DNA of 64,000 nt from Anadara kagoshimensis (lineage: Eukaryota; Mollusca; Bivalvia; Arcoida; Arcidae). The stretch is from contig CM037861.1 in NCBI GenBank assembly GCA_021292105.1, positions 31,543,674-31,607,673 on the forward strand, read 5' to 3'. How positions within the stretch are numbered: position 1 is the first letter of the stretch; each line of letters begins with the position of its first letter. Made by a program: the position numbers and the translations under genes. Positions 12,947 through 25,313 of the stretch are shown piece by piece. Below the pieces are notes generated by a model. That model was not told the origin of the DNA. It saw only the letters and a list, made by a program, of their open reading frames with translations, and ran no database searches.

Positions 12947-15329
12947 TTAATTCTTAAGATGGCCAGGTCCTGAATTTGAATTGTCATTTTAAAGATCACT
13001 CCAAGCTTATAATATTTGTGTTTCTTTTTCTCAAAAAAGTTTATTTATAGTTTAAATATAGATTTTAGAAAGTTTCCTTAATTTAATTTAATGAAAATCT
13101 TAGTTAAGAAATGATTGTGAAACCTGGTGTCATGTCCAATTTTATGAGTTTTAATTATGGTAACACACTGAGTTGCAACATAACAAAGTGGTTGATAATT
13201 GACTATGAAACAACAACAAAAGGGTCATCTTTCATGATGTCATATGAGAGAAAAACACTTAAAGATGCTTAAAACAAGAAGATTTCACAAGATAATATTT
13301 ATTTTTTAACTTATTCACCCTTTATATACAACAATTAGCCACACATCTGTAAAATTACTTAATCTGCATGATGTCCATGTACTGGCCAAGAAAACACCTA
13401 ATATCATTAAGGTAATAAAACCTGTTTTAACAGTTGTTGTAGTTCTTTAATAGAAAAGTAACCTGCTCATTTATATTTTATAATTTTTCTTATATTCAAA
13501 AACTGGAAAAAAATTAGTTGAACAGTTTCCATAATTAATTAAGTGATATTGAGTAATAAGCAATGAATAACTGATAAAGATGTATGTTAAATTGAATTTA
13601 AATTCCATTTGTGCTGACATATTATATACCCTTTTGCTTTGTCCTCCAAACAAAGTAGAGTACATTTAGTCTTTATTCCATTTCTTCTGCCAACATTTTG
13701 ATCACCACTTTCCTCAAAAAATTATTTAACAGATCTTAATGAAACTTCACATGAACAATCTTTGGGTGGAATAGATCATCCATTGCCTATTTATATGTTG
13801 ATCATGAACATGGTTGGGGAAATATGGATTTTCCAGTTCGATTTTGTTTGGGGGACACTTTTAAAATGGCATCCCATTTTAATTATAACTTGTTTTAGCT
13901 TGATTTACTGTTTAAATATTTAATTTGCCTGGAATTAAATGATATGGAAATTGTTTTTGGCCTCATGTTAGTCTGTCTGTCTACTTTCAACCTACACTTT
14001 TTTTTCTCTTGCTTTTCTGGCACATGTATTCTTTGTGGCAAGACCCTTTCATTGCTATCAAAACATTATATGTGATAACCTTGACCTCTGACCTTTTCAA
14101 CATTAAAAAGGTCCAGGATACATACATACTGTCTCAATAACATATCTTGTTTAGAAATGGTTGATGTCCGTTCTTTGCATATGGACCACTTTAAGTTTTA
14201 CAATTGGTCTCTTTTTTTCTGCTTTTTGCTATTGATAGTTCTTGGCAGGTGTAGCTAGCTACACAGAACATTCTTATCCTTCCGGAGCACCCAGCCTCAC
14301 TTCCCTGGCAAAGTTCACATGTTTAACTTAATTTGCCAGTGTTAAAATTTTGTGATTTTGACATTGATTGGTATGTTTGTTTTTGATTTCAAAACTCCAT
14401 TCTGATGTTGAAAAAAACTTGTATAGAATTAACAATTTTGTAAATACATGTAAAAGAAAAAAAAAAAAAAAAAAAAAACGTTAAAGAGTTCAAGAAGAAG
14501 GCAAACAGTATCACCTGATAAGACGGTAGTTAACAGTTAAAGATGTTTTATATTGAACCTGTAGAGTCGTAAATTGTGTAAGTAAAAGTACAAATATACT
14601 AGAAATCAAACCATCTGGACTTACACCATAGTAACATATAATAGTACTTAAACTGTCAGAATGCCAACAACTACTGATCACTACTGCAAGTTTAAAATGA
14701 CTGTGGTAAAAACTTATCTCTACAGAACATAAAATGTCTGTGTTTATAAAATCAAGAAAAAATTAAGTCATGTTGAAAGTTGAGGCCAGTACATTCACAC
14801 CAGTGTTATCAATACCGGCTCAATAATTTCAGAAATTCCACGTCAAATTGTAAACAGCATGTTGGTGAATGTTTATGGATTTAAACAGTGATGAAGCAAA
14901 TGTTTTATTTCAAAGATTTAGAATACTGATGCCTTAATTTTGAAAAGTACACCTATTGTATGTAACTGCAATTTTTTAATTATGGTAGCTTTAGTGTAAG
15001 CTGCATTCAGAACCATAGATCACAATTGACAATTGGTAGATGTCATACCTTTTCTTCTTGAAATGATTGCTTCTAAAATTACTGCTTACAGTTTGCGTGG
15101 AACATTTTGGTATGTGACTGCAATTTTCTGATTATGATAGTTTAAGTATAAGTTGCATTCAGAATCATAGATCTTGTTTTGACAATTGGAAGATGACATA
15201 CCATTTCTTTTTGAAATGCTTCCTTCTAAAACTTAATGCTTCAAGTTTGTATGGAACATTTTGGCAAATGTTTATTTCCTTAATTCCTAAAATAAAATTA
15301 TTTTAAATACAATGTACTGGTAATTAACC

Positions 15330-15392
15330 TGACCCGGTAAGGGTTCCAACCTACGACCTCCCTCTTTACCAACTGAGCTACCACAGTGGTTA
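15330..15392 (-). pseudogene. tRNA-like fragment (pseudo-tRNA or SINE head)
   Basis: On the minus strand it reads GTGGTAGCTCAGTTGGTAAA, a perfect A-box, then GGTTGGAACCC in place of a canonical B-box. Only about 17 bases separate the two boxes, too few for an anticodon arm, so a working tRNA is unlikely. Confidence 0.4.
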
Positions 15393-15473
15393 CAATGCAA
15401 TATCTGAAGACAATTGTTAATTATTCTATACAAACATAATGGGGCATGCATAGTACTTTGTCAAATCTCAATT

Positions 15474-15508
<35 letters not shown>

Positions 15509-15601
15509 AAATCAGTTGCACAATTCACAAAACACTTTTATAGCTTAATTAAGTTGTTGCCAAGCTTTGCAAGTTTGTTATTTGCCTTGGTCAGTATTAA
15601 C

Positions 15602-15840
15602 TGGGGCCTTGGTGTTGGAGTGGTCTAAAGTGTGCACTTACAGATTACATTGCCTCTTGGCTCGAAATCCCACTTGGAACAGATTCTAGTATGAGAATGT
15701 ATGTCAGCTGGCTTGTCAATGGTCAGTAGTTTTCTCCAGGCAAGCTTGATTCCTCAAGCTTTCCTGAACTGACCACATTCACTGAAAAATTTTGACTTGG
15801 GCATATGTATATATATCTACTGCATTACTCCACTTAGTAT
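15602..15840 (+). mobile_element. tRNA-derived SINE copy
   Basis: The head GGGGCCTTGGTGTTGGAGTG (weakened A-box) is followed by TCTAAAG, CTCGAAATCCCACTTGGAAC (B-box region), the GGTCAGTAGTTTTCTCC and CCTGAACTGACCAC body blocks and the TTTTGACTTGGGCAT tail. Nearly full length. Confidence 0.8.
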
Positions 15841-16425
15841 AATCAATTAGGCAAAATATATTTTGGTCCTTTTGGATATCTTTTCAACATCTTGAAAAAA
15901 AATTTGGTTTTACTATTTTGTTCCAAGGACTACTGATAAGAAATTGTATTCCGAAACGCCCGTCTTGTGCTGTAAGATAAAAACTGGTATAATTAATAAT
16001 GTAATTTCAATTAAAATGTATATAGACAAAAAATTTTGACTTTGGCATAAAAGTAAATCTTCTGCATTATTCCACTTAGTTTTAAACTCTCATTTAGAAT
16101 CTATTCGAAATTAAATGTGTATAAATGATAAAAATAAATAAATCTAAAGCATGCTAAACCAACATCCTGTCTGAGTTGTATATAAACATTAAGATGTTGT
16201 TAAAGTACCTATATAAAACCTTGATGTGGACAGGTGTTATATATTTACTTCCTGGTTTTAAACATTTACATCCCTCCCTCCTAGTGGAGAAGATCTGAGG
16301 CACATAGCTAGGTTACTCGTCCCTCCCTCCTAGGAGAAGTGAGGTACATGGCTAGGTTACTGCTGACTGACCCATGTGTTTTCATAATAAAACATCCCTA
16401 TCATGTTTGTATCGGAGCATATTTC

Positions 16426-17144
16426 TTAACTCTTTCACTGCCACATTTCTCATAAAATGGCCTTCTCAGTGCCACATTTATTTTGGACGATTTGCAGAAA
16501 TGCACTGTATATAGGAAAATCCTTGTAAAATCTTTATTTATTGTTAGATCTTAATAAAACTTTCAGTATATGAAGATTATTGTTTGTTGTGTTTAAACCA
16601 ATCTCCCAATTAAGTATACATATATCATATGACCTTGACCTTGACCTTGATTGACCTACATTTGGAATTTTTTCACCAAAGTTGAGTATTTTGTACTAAA
16701 CTGTCAGATTTAACATGTTTTCACTTCTGAAATTGATTGAAATAACAACTAGCATTAAGTTTTAAGAAGAAACATATTTATTACCATTTTTCAAGTGATC
16801 AATACAGCTAGAATGCTTCAGAGATGTAATGATGTTAGCGATTAGCTCCAGTACTTCCTCCCTTGATAGACGCGCAGCCATATTGTTTATCCCGATCTCG
16901 CTGCAACTGTCATATGCTGTTTTTAGCTTCAAAATCAACAAAAACTATCTTTTTTGTGCGTTTTTTTTTCACTTCCGCAACGCTGTGTCATAAATGAACA
17001 TGCTATACCATAAAGTAATCGTATGTCGTAAAATTGTAAGTCGTAATGTATGAGGTATGATACGGGGTATCTGAATCGCCGATCGGCGAGATTGGCATTC
17101 AGCCTAAAATAGCCGAACGGCGAGGTTGGCAGTGAAAGAGTTAA
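16426..17144. mobile_element. piggyBac-like non-autonomous element with TTAA ends
   Basis: Left end TTAACTCTTTCACTGCC (16426-) and right end GGCAGTGAAAGAGTTAA (ending 17144) are perfect 17-bp inverted repeats including TTAA. This matches the TTAA target and the TTAACNCTTTNNCTGCC type of terminus known from piggyBac-family elements. A subterminal GCCGATCGGCGAGATTGGCA block is echoed as GCCGAACGGCGAGGTTGGCA. The interior (about 720 bp total) has no transposase; it has a GC-richer patch near 16865-16990. Confidence 0.85.
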
Positions 17145-17325
17145 TACTTATGATATTTTCTACATATAAAATACCAATAAATGTTCAGTCAATTATGAAA
17201 AAAGAGGATTTTTGTTATGGTGTTTACAAACAAATTTTGGACCAAAGCTTTATCAGAATTTGCTGTGGACAGACATTAATTGTTTTTATTGATTAATAAA
17301 CCATAACATTGACTTGGGGCCTCAG

Positions 17326-17465
17326 TCAAGGGCCTTGATGGCCAAGTGGTCTAAAGCACTGGCTTACTGATCACAGCACCTCTCACACCCTAGGTTTGAA
17401 TCCCACACTTGACAGAATCCAGGTGTGAGAAAGTTTGTCAATTTGCTTGCTTAAGCTTGGTGGTA
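17326..17465 (+). mobile_element. tRNA-derived SINE, 5' part only
   Basis: The best preserved tRNA-like head of the family: GCCTTGATGGCCAAGTGGTC (A-box TGGCCAAGTGG), then TAAAGCACTGGCTTA, and B-box GGTTTGAATCC. It continues GACAGAATCCAGGTGTGAGA and then is cut short. The pattern suggests descent from a tRNA with a long variable arm (Leu or Ser type). Confidence 0.8.
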
Positions 17466-19364
17466 CAATTTATATTCTTGTGCTCACTGTTAATATAATA
17501 CAGGTCAAATTTTATTCAAGTGAAAATTTTAACATAAATTTCATGTGAATTAAACCTCCAAATAAAAATATCGACAAAATTTTTATGAAAACCATATGAA
17601 ATTTACATGAAATGAGATTCACATGAATAAAACTTGGCAGGCTATGGTGTATCTCACTTTGCCTCAATGCTTTAAGTTTTAAGTAAAAATTTGTGTCCAA
17701 TTCTTATTTTTAGAATCATTGACCTTCAAGTTTAAAACCTATCTGTCCACGTGATGATGACCATGTCTGCTTGCTTTCATATCTTTTGACACTGTTGAGA
17801 GATTTAATTCAGAGCTTTGGTGATTTTCTTAACTCTGATCTGATAACACACTCAACACATGCTTTAGAGCAATTCATTTAAATGTTATTGAAATACGATA
17901 TATTGGGAGTTTGATTTTAAGGAAGATGTAAGCCACCAGATAATGAAACCTTGAGATGCTCATGGACATAAACTCATAGAATGAATACTGCTTTGATTAA
18001 TACACTATAAAATTTCAAAGTAACTGTCAGGCCTTGGCTTTTTACATCCTACAATTTTTAACTTATTTATTGTTTCAAGGTCATATTATCTGTCAGTTTT
18101 CCTTGTTTGATAATTTCAACTTTTTCTACTATGGTATATAGGTAACTATTGAAAGAGTTACCAGTCCTTCCAAAAAGTTACCAGTCTCAGACTTGAACTT
18201 GACTTGGTTGTTGAAAGCTGCTTGGTTAATGAAATTTTGTATCTTATGTAGAAAGTATTATTTTTGAAATTCTTGTTAAAAAATTCATACAATTGATATT
18301 GTCAAATAAACACGAATAAGGTCAAAATTATATGCCAATAACAAATATTTGTAATTTTAATAATATTTTGATCTTGTTGAAGCTAACAGAGCTTTGAACA
18401 ACTTATCTTGGCTGTTATTTTTAACATTGAACCTCGTATATTTATAGATACATGAATAATGGACAGCATAACATAAAATAATGTGTTATAAAATGTTTAT
18501 AAAGCACTGAAAATAGTGTTAATTAATTTCAGCAGTAATTAATACAGTTTTCACTACAAGAAGAAGGATAATAATTTTTTTTGCTGAATCAGCAGATTCT
18601 TCACCTGGAAACTATATACCTATATTTATTATATCTAAGTTAGAAATGTAACAAACAAACTCTTGTAATACATTCTTGTACATGTTTTGATGTTATTGAC
18701 TGTATAATGAAGTGTTTGGCTGTTTGTGATGGGGGGGGGAGATGTTGTACATAATGAAACTCACTAATGATAGGGTGAAGTATAAGACACAAGATAAGTA
18801 ATGTCAGATTGCTAATCAAAATAACCTGAGGGGGGACATTGACCTCCCCCTTTTGGTTAATTCTAAAACGCTGCCGATGAAGGTTACTGCCAAGATAAAT
18901 GGGAACGTTAGAGAAATACTGACAAAATCTACCCTTCTATATCAGCTGATTCAGACTAGCTATCTTCATCAAAAAGTTCCCCCCTCAGATAGTGTCAATA
19001 TGTGGTCAAATTGTACAAGTTTATAGAAGGTCAAATGATGTTTTTTTTCTTAACTGATGTCTTCATTAGTGATATATAAGTAAATATGTTGATTTCTGTA
19101 CATTTGTATTATTTTAATGATGTAGAATTTTAGAAAAACAAACATTTAGCAGCCTTGGAAAAGGGGAAAAGTGATTGTGACCTGTTTCAACACATTTCTC
19201 TGAAGAAACTGAAGAAAGAAATTTGCAACTGAAAAAATATACTTGACAAAAGCCAATCCAACTAATAATGGGACACAATACAATTCAATGATAAAATAGC
19301 CAGCAAGACAAGACAAGAAAAGACAAACAAATATGATATACTTAATCCTTGACATAATAAGCTA

Positions 19365-19551
19365 CAGTAAAACCTCGATTCATCGCCACCATTTGTTCAG
19401 TCAAATTTTGGCGTTATAAAGGGTTTTGGCGATAAATCGGGGGAGGCGGATAAAGAAAAACATAAACAAAATGGATTTTGGGACTTCAAAATAGTGTGGC
19501 GATAGGTGAGGTGGCAAAGTTATCGAGGGGCATTATAACGAGGTTTTACTG
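19365..19551. mobile_element. pogo/Tc1-mariner-like MITE, family A
   Basis: TA-flanked inverted repeats CAGTAAAACCTCG (19365-) and CGAGGTTTTACTG (ending 19551). The interior has repeated GGCGATAAATC and GGCGATAGGTGAGGTGGCAA blocks. This is the best preserved copy of a family also seen at 21.5, 30.6, 30.8 and 45.2 kb. No coding content. Confidence 0.85.
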
Positions 19552-20042
19552 TACATTTCAACAAATGCCAAAATTCCCTGATTTACAGAATTGTTGCATA
19601 AATTTCCACATCTGTAAATGGCAAATTGAATATACCCATGAGCTGCAAATGCCACCAATGCAGCAAACTTTCAAAATGTGAAGCAAAATTAATAAATTGT
19701 TTTAGGATTAGCTTTAGTTAATGAACACCGATGGATAACACCCAAGATGTTGTACCGACTACTTGTAAACTTTGAGAGTCATTTAATTTTAAACATACTT
19801 GATTTATCTCCGACTTAAACAAAATATTTAAAATAATCCATATCAAGAATAGACAGTTTTAGTTCTTTTCACTTACTGCTAAAACAAATTCATTAAACTA
19901 CTTTTTCGCTATCTTGAAGTTTAGACTGCAATACATTGTATTTCAAGGTCATAGTTAAACACATTCACCAAACTGCTTTTTGGGAGTATCTTTAAGGTTA
20001 GCATGCAATATTTCAAGGTCACTGAAAAAACATTTTATTAAC

Positions 20043-20080
<38 letters not shown>

Positions 20081-21084
20081 CATCTTTAAGTTTAGACTGC
20101 AATATTTCAAGGTTATAGTTAAACAAATTCATCAAACTTTTTTGTTATCTTTAAGTAAAACTGCAAATTTATGTTAAGGTCATACTAAAAAAAATTTAAG
20201 TTTTCTTTAGATTTCTTTAAAAATTTAAAAAAGAGAAATAATAAATTTCACAGTAATTTGCAATATATTTAAACCAGATGAGTCAGTGAAAGAGCAAGCT
20301 ATATTTTTATTCAAATAGAAATTGAAAATATTTCAAGGTCATAGAAACCGTTTTCTTCAAATTTCTATATAAGTTAAAAAAAAAATCCACAATAATCTGC
20401 AATGCATTTAAGCAAGGCAACAAGGCAATGAAAGAGTGAATTGTATATCCATTCAGGGATTGAAACGGAAAATATTTCAAAGTAAAACTTCAAGTTTTCT
20501 TCAGATTTCAAAATAAATTAAAAAAAAAAAAAGAAGATAGCATTCCAGAGTAATCTGTATTTAATTTAAAATAAAATAAGACATTGAAAAAGCGAACTGT
20601 ATTTTCATTGAGACAGAAATTGAAAGTATTTCAAGGTCATAGTAAAAATTATTGAAATATATCTTTTAAACTTAAAAAAATATAAAATAAATTCCTCATT
20701 AATTTGTAATGCCTATAAACTAGATGAAGCAATAAAAGAACATTTTGTATTTTCATTAGGACAGAAATTGAAAATATTTAATTTAGTACTTTAGTTTGGA
20801 TGTGTGTCTGCCATTTTATTCCTCAGCAATAAATAGATAAGTTACAAGTAACTGACAACGAAGGATTCTTCACAAGGTGATATTTTCCCCGTGCCAAATA
20901 TTCCTGATAGCATCATTACCTTCACACTGAGAGTAATTAGGTCAACTGTCTTACCTAAGAATGCCTCATTTATCTTACCTTTGCAACATCATTTAATTAT
21001 TTTGCTAATAATCTTTAAACTGTTATTAAGTGAATTGTTAAGAGTGGTAGGTACTGTCAGGAGTTACACAGGCTAAAATTGGTA

Positions 21085-21265
21085 CATTGGTACTCTGAAC
21101 TGATTCTAAGAGAGTTATATGTGCAGAACTTGGTACATCGGTACTCTGAACGGATTCTAAGAGAGTTACATGTGCAGAACTTGGTACATCACTACATGGG
21201 TACTCTGAACAGATTCTAAGAGAGTTACATGTGCAGAACTTGGTACATGGGTACTCTGAACAGAG
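21085..21265. repeat. Tandem repeat, about 53-bp unit, roughly four copies
   Basis: GGTACTCTGAAC..GATTCTAAGAGAGTTA..TGTGCAGAACTTGGTACAT recurs with small length changes. Confidence 0.85.
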
Positions 21266-21548
21266 AAATTGTTAGAAGTTAAGTTTTAAGTTCAGGAATT
21301 CCACATCAGCTACAAGTTTCCAACAATATTCCCATAGGTATAGGAATTCCACATCAGCTATAAGTTTCCAACAATATTGCTATTGGTATAAATTGATTAC
21401 AAATTGCAAATAAAGGTATGTTTAAATTCCTGGTGGCTTATAATTAGAAGTGTTTGAAACTGACTGAGCAACACTAAGTAAACATATATCTGCTGTCATG
21501 TTTCTCTTTGTTTTATGTGGATTAAGCTTGTTCTATCTGTTGTACATA

Positions 21549-21732
21549 CAGTAAAACCTTGTTTCATTGCCACCAACTGTTTATTCAGATTTGACATTTT
21601 AAATGGGTTTGGTGACAAGTTGAAGGGGGCTTATATAGAAAAACGGAAGAAATGGATTTTCTCACTTCAAAATAATATGGTGATAAGTTAGGTGGCAAAG
21701 TTAAATAGGGACATTATAACAATTTTTTGCTG
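21549..21732. mobile_element. Diverged pogo-like MITE, family A
   Basis: TA-flanked CAGTAAAACCTTGTTTCATT start and TTTTTTGCTG end, with interior phrases GGTTTGGTGACAAGTTGAAG and GGTGATAAGTTAGGTGGCAA matching the copy at 19.4 kb. Confidence 0.75.
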
Positions 21733-22204
21733 TATATGCATTTATATTAATTTATAGGAAAGCTTGCTGTTATATCTTTGATAAAATTTTAAAATCTGAC
21801 ATACAACATAAGTTGTGATGCACAAAATTTTGAAAATAATGAGTGTATAGTCTCCAGGTTTCTGTTACTACCAGCAGTGACTATGTCATACCTATGTCAT
21901 ACCTGTAACATACTGACTAAGGTACTGTAACTGGTACTATATCCAGTAGTTGATAAAAGTTACTATTTCTCTCTTTGTCTGTCATATCTTGCGGTTTTCT
22001 TAGAGGGCAAATATATTGTATATTTACATATGGTATTCTTTATCTATGTAATATATAAAAACTCTTATAATGGACAGTATATATATCTTAAATCATCAGG
22101 TCCAGATGGTCTCTGTCTGATTGTACTTAGCCAGGTTAATCAGATAATGGACAGTGTCCAGTGCTGGCTGTAGTCAGCTTCCCCCATCAGGAAGTTTGTA
22201 TACC

Positions 22205-22490
22205 TAATAGATCTTTGATTGATACTTATGAATGAACTCTGTACATGAGGGTAATTAAATACATTGTCCATAGAAAAAAACTTTGCTGGGTATTTTTATG
22301 TTTTGAAGAAAAACTTATAAATGAACTCTGTACATGAGGGTAATTAAATACATTGTCCATAGAAAAAAACTTTGTTGGGTATTTTTATGTTTTGAAGAAA
22401 AACTTATAAATGAACTCTGTACAAAAGGGTAGTTAAATACATTGACTCTAGAAAAGAAGAAAAACTTGATTGGGTATTGGTACTTTTTGC
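22205..22490. repeat. 90-bp tandem repeat, three copies
   Basis: ATGAACTCTGTACATGAGGG recurs near 22230, 22320 and 22410, with ATTGTCCATAGAAAAAAAC and TTTTATGTTTTGAAGAAAAA between. The first two copies are almost identical, the third more diverged. Confidence 0.88.
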
Positions 22491-22828
22491 AGAAAACTTC
22501 GACAAGAATTATTTTCACAGAGGAGAATATGGAGAGGAGAATATAGGACAAAAGTCAAGAAATCAGCAAAAAATATGATGAATTAATAATGGTTCAAAGG
22601 TTACTAAATTGTTAGATTTAATTGATGATTGGCCATCTTAATGAAGGTTCAAAGGTTACTTCTTTATTGCATTTAATTGCCAATTGGTCTTCTTATCTTT
22701 TGATTCATGATCATATCTTTTGATCATGCAAAAAGATATTTTTGATACCAGTACTGGAGTGTCCAGATATCAAGAATCAAAGGATGATGACCCGGACATA
22801 TGTTTTCTGCAAAAATCTGTTGTCTTTA

Positions 22829-23090
22829 ATTGACCACTGAAGTCTTCAGAATATTGTTCACATTTCGTCAGTGCACCCTCCTGCTTTGGTTTACAATCGG
22901 TAACATAAGTTATAAACCTTGACCACTGAAGTCTTCAGAATATTGTTCACATTTCATTAGTGCACCCTCCTGTTTTGGGTTACAATTGGTACCATAAGTA
23001 ACCTTGACCACTGAAGTCTTCAGAATATTGTTCACATTTCATTAGTGCACCCTCCTGTTTTAGGTTACAATTGATACCATAAGTAACCTT
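22829..23090. repeat. 85-89-bp tandem repeat, three copies
   Basis: TGACCACTGAAGTCTTCAGA starts units at about 22831, 22920 and 23005; each continues with TTCACATTTC and GTGCACCCTCCTG. Copies two and three are nearly identical. Confidence 0.9.
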
Positions 23091-24129
23091 GAAACTCGAC
23101 ACAGACATCTGAGGGTGAAATTCAAAACGATCCAAATCGACATTTCTGTTTCAAGCTTGAAGCCATTTGGTAAAATTGATGAAATGTTTTGTTTTGAAAC
23201 TGTCTTTTAACAATATACTGTTACAAGCACACTCGACAGTAAGAAGTCTATGTATGCCCCAGTTCAACAATGGTTTCTTCAGCAACCAAGTAAAATTATT
23301 CAAGCAGACGAAGTGGGAGTCAACTATTAACAATGCAAAAGTTTTAATTATAATTATTAAAGATACATGTATATACCAGTATAATACATGGTCAATATTA
23401 ATTGCAGTATGGTTTATAACTAATTTTACAATATATATTGCAATGTGATTTTTGGTGCATCTTACCGTCATTACACCTCTAATGTTATTAAAACTTAAAA
23501 GGTACGGAAGTCATTAATGAAAGAAATTTGGTAAAATTTGATTAACAATGAAGTTTCTCTGTGAAGTATTAAGTTTTATAACACTGCATTATCAGATATA
23601 ATCATGATCTTGATTAAATTATTGTAAAATTTTTTAGAACGTCTAGGTATAAGTGTTCACAGCTGTAATGGGTTGCACAGCTTCTGGAGATGTTCTCCGC
23701 CACGGCTACTGGCTGGTACCACTTTTCGTCCAGACAATTGATTTTGACTACATGCTTATCATGTAAAGAAAACAAATCATGTTTTGAATAAAAATATCTA
23801 ATATTCTAAAGAGATTTAATTTATAAGTTGATGCTTGAAACACTTTTATGTTCAATTTATAGTTATAACAAGAGCTAAGTGTTCTCGGTGTATATACTGC
23901 TGTATGTGACAGAATACTATGTCGGAGAACAGTAAGATGCCTTTGAACATTTAGTCATTAATGTCAGGTCTAATCAAGACAGCGGAGGAACGGAAATGTG
24001 AGGAATGTAGCTGCAGTAGAGGAACATATTGATACGATATCAGAGAGTCATTAAGAACTATAAAGGCCTGTAACTCACCGACTCTTCATTCCAACCTGAT
24101 TATGCACTTGTTTCTGATTTGTTAGATGA

Positions 24130-24650
24130 ATGAATGGTGGTGCATAAAGTCACATCTGTCCATTTTCCGCTCATTTGTGAAATAATTAATTTTCATAGTG
24201 TCGCAATTTTGTCTGGGTTTTTTTTGTGGATACCCTTTCACATGGGTGGTGCATAAAGTCACATCTGTCCATTTTTCCACTCATTCTTGAAATAATTAAT
24301 TTTTGTGGTGTCTCAATTTTGTCTGTTTTTCATAGATGCCCTTTCACATGGGTGGTGCATCAAGTCACATGTCTATTTTTTTCACTCATTAGTGAAATAA
24401 TTTCGTGGTGTCTCAATTTTGTTTGTTTGTTGGTTTTTTTTGTGTGGATACCCTTTCACATGGATGTTGCATAATTTTACATCTGTCAATTTTTTCACTC
24501 ATTGATGAAATAAAGTCATTAATTTTCGTGATGTCACAATATTGGTTGTAATGTCTACGAAATTGTGTGTATTTCAAATTGTAAACTTACTTTTTCACTC
24601 ATTGTGAAATTTACTATGAAATCATTAATTTTCATGGCTTCCCAATTTTG
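24130..24650. repeat. Degenerate tandem repeat, about 110-bp unit, four to five copies
   Basis: Units contain GGTGGTGCATAAAGTCACAT, CACTCATTxxTGAAATAATT, TTAATTTTCGTGGTGTC and CCCTTTCACATGG in a fixed order, with decay toward the 3' side. The ORF through it at 24226-24474 is repeat-derived. Confidence 0.8.
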
Positions 24651-25260
24651 GTTGTTTTTCGTGAATACTCTGATACATGAATTGAAATGTTTTTGAAACT
24701 GCATGTATGTATATATACATGAATTTACTTCCCAAAAAATGGTATCTTCTTAAAACCATGAAAACTGAACACCAGGGAACAATGTATTCTGATAGATTAT
24801 TATAAAGTTCATGTTTTGCCTGAATGTGATTGTGTGGTATTATAAGGTGGTGCTTTGTATTGCTAGCACACTGAAATAAAATACTGGTATAATTAGTAAT
24901 ACAGTAAACAGTGGTGTGATTAGTTGTTGATGAGAGGTTAAACAGCATTTACTCTATCAATCTTTACTTTAGACAATCTTAGACAATGAATCAGTAGCAT
25001 AAATAAATGATTATATAAATATGAATTGTTTTTACAAACTTCTCTGACATTTTATCGGCAGAAGAGACCAGATACTGGTATTTCAAAACACTGATGTCAA
25101 AAATATGTTTTAAATGAGTCGGTAATGTACCACAGGTGGTAAAACTTGAATTGAAATCAAATTGTTTAGAAGATGTTCTATCCTGAACTTTCTGGATCAA
25201 CCTATGTTTGTTTATTTTCTATACCAAAACATTTCAAAAATTCTGAATCTATTTACCCAG

Positions 25261-25313
25261 AAAAAGATGGCACCAAGATGCGAGAGAGCTTTCTGCTGCG
25301 GAATTTGAAGCAG
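25261..25313 (+). CDS. MRTF: Candidate alternative 5' exon of MRTF (53 nt)
   Basis: A pyrimidine-rich acceptor (TATTTACCCAG) precedes a 53-nt open stretch ending at a good donor (GCAG|GTGGGAG). In the frame that joins the 33443 exon it reads KRWHQDARELSAAEFEA and then D across the junction. It enters in phase 2 and leaves in phase 1, so it cannot simply be inserted between the 11.5-kb exon and 33443 without another exon. Use of the internal AG at 25276-25277 would give a 36-nt phase-neutral exon instead. The stretch is richer in GC than its surroundings. It may be part of an alternative N-terminus or a false positive. No domain is recognised. Confidence 0.33.

Noticed and set aside
15330-15392. 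Functional tRNA gene on the minus strand
   Set aside because: A-box present, but A- and B-boxes are too close for an anticodon arm and the T-loop is degraded.
23151-23471. About 100-codon ORFs on both strands over the same bases
   Set aside because: No recognisable domain, AT-rich, no splice or start support; overlapping antisense ORFs suggest chance.
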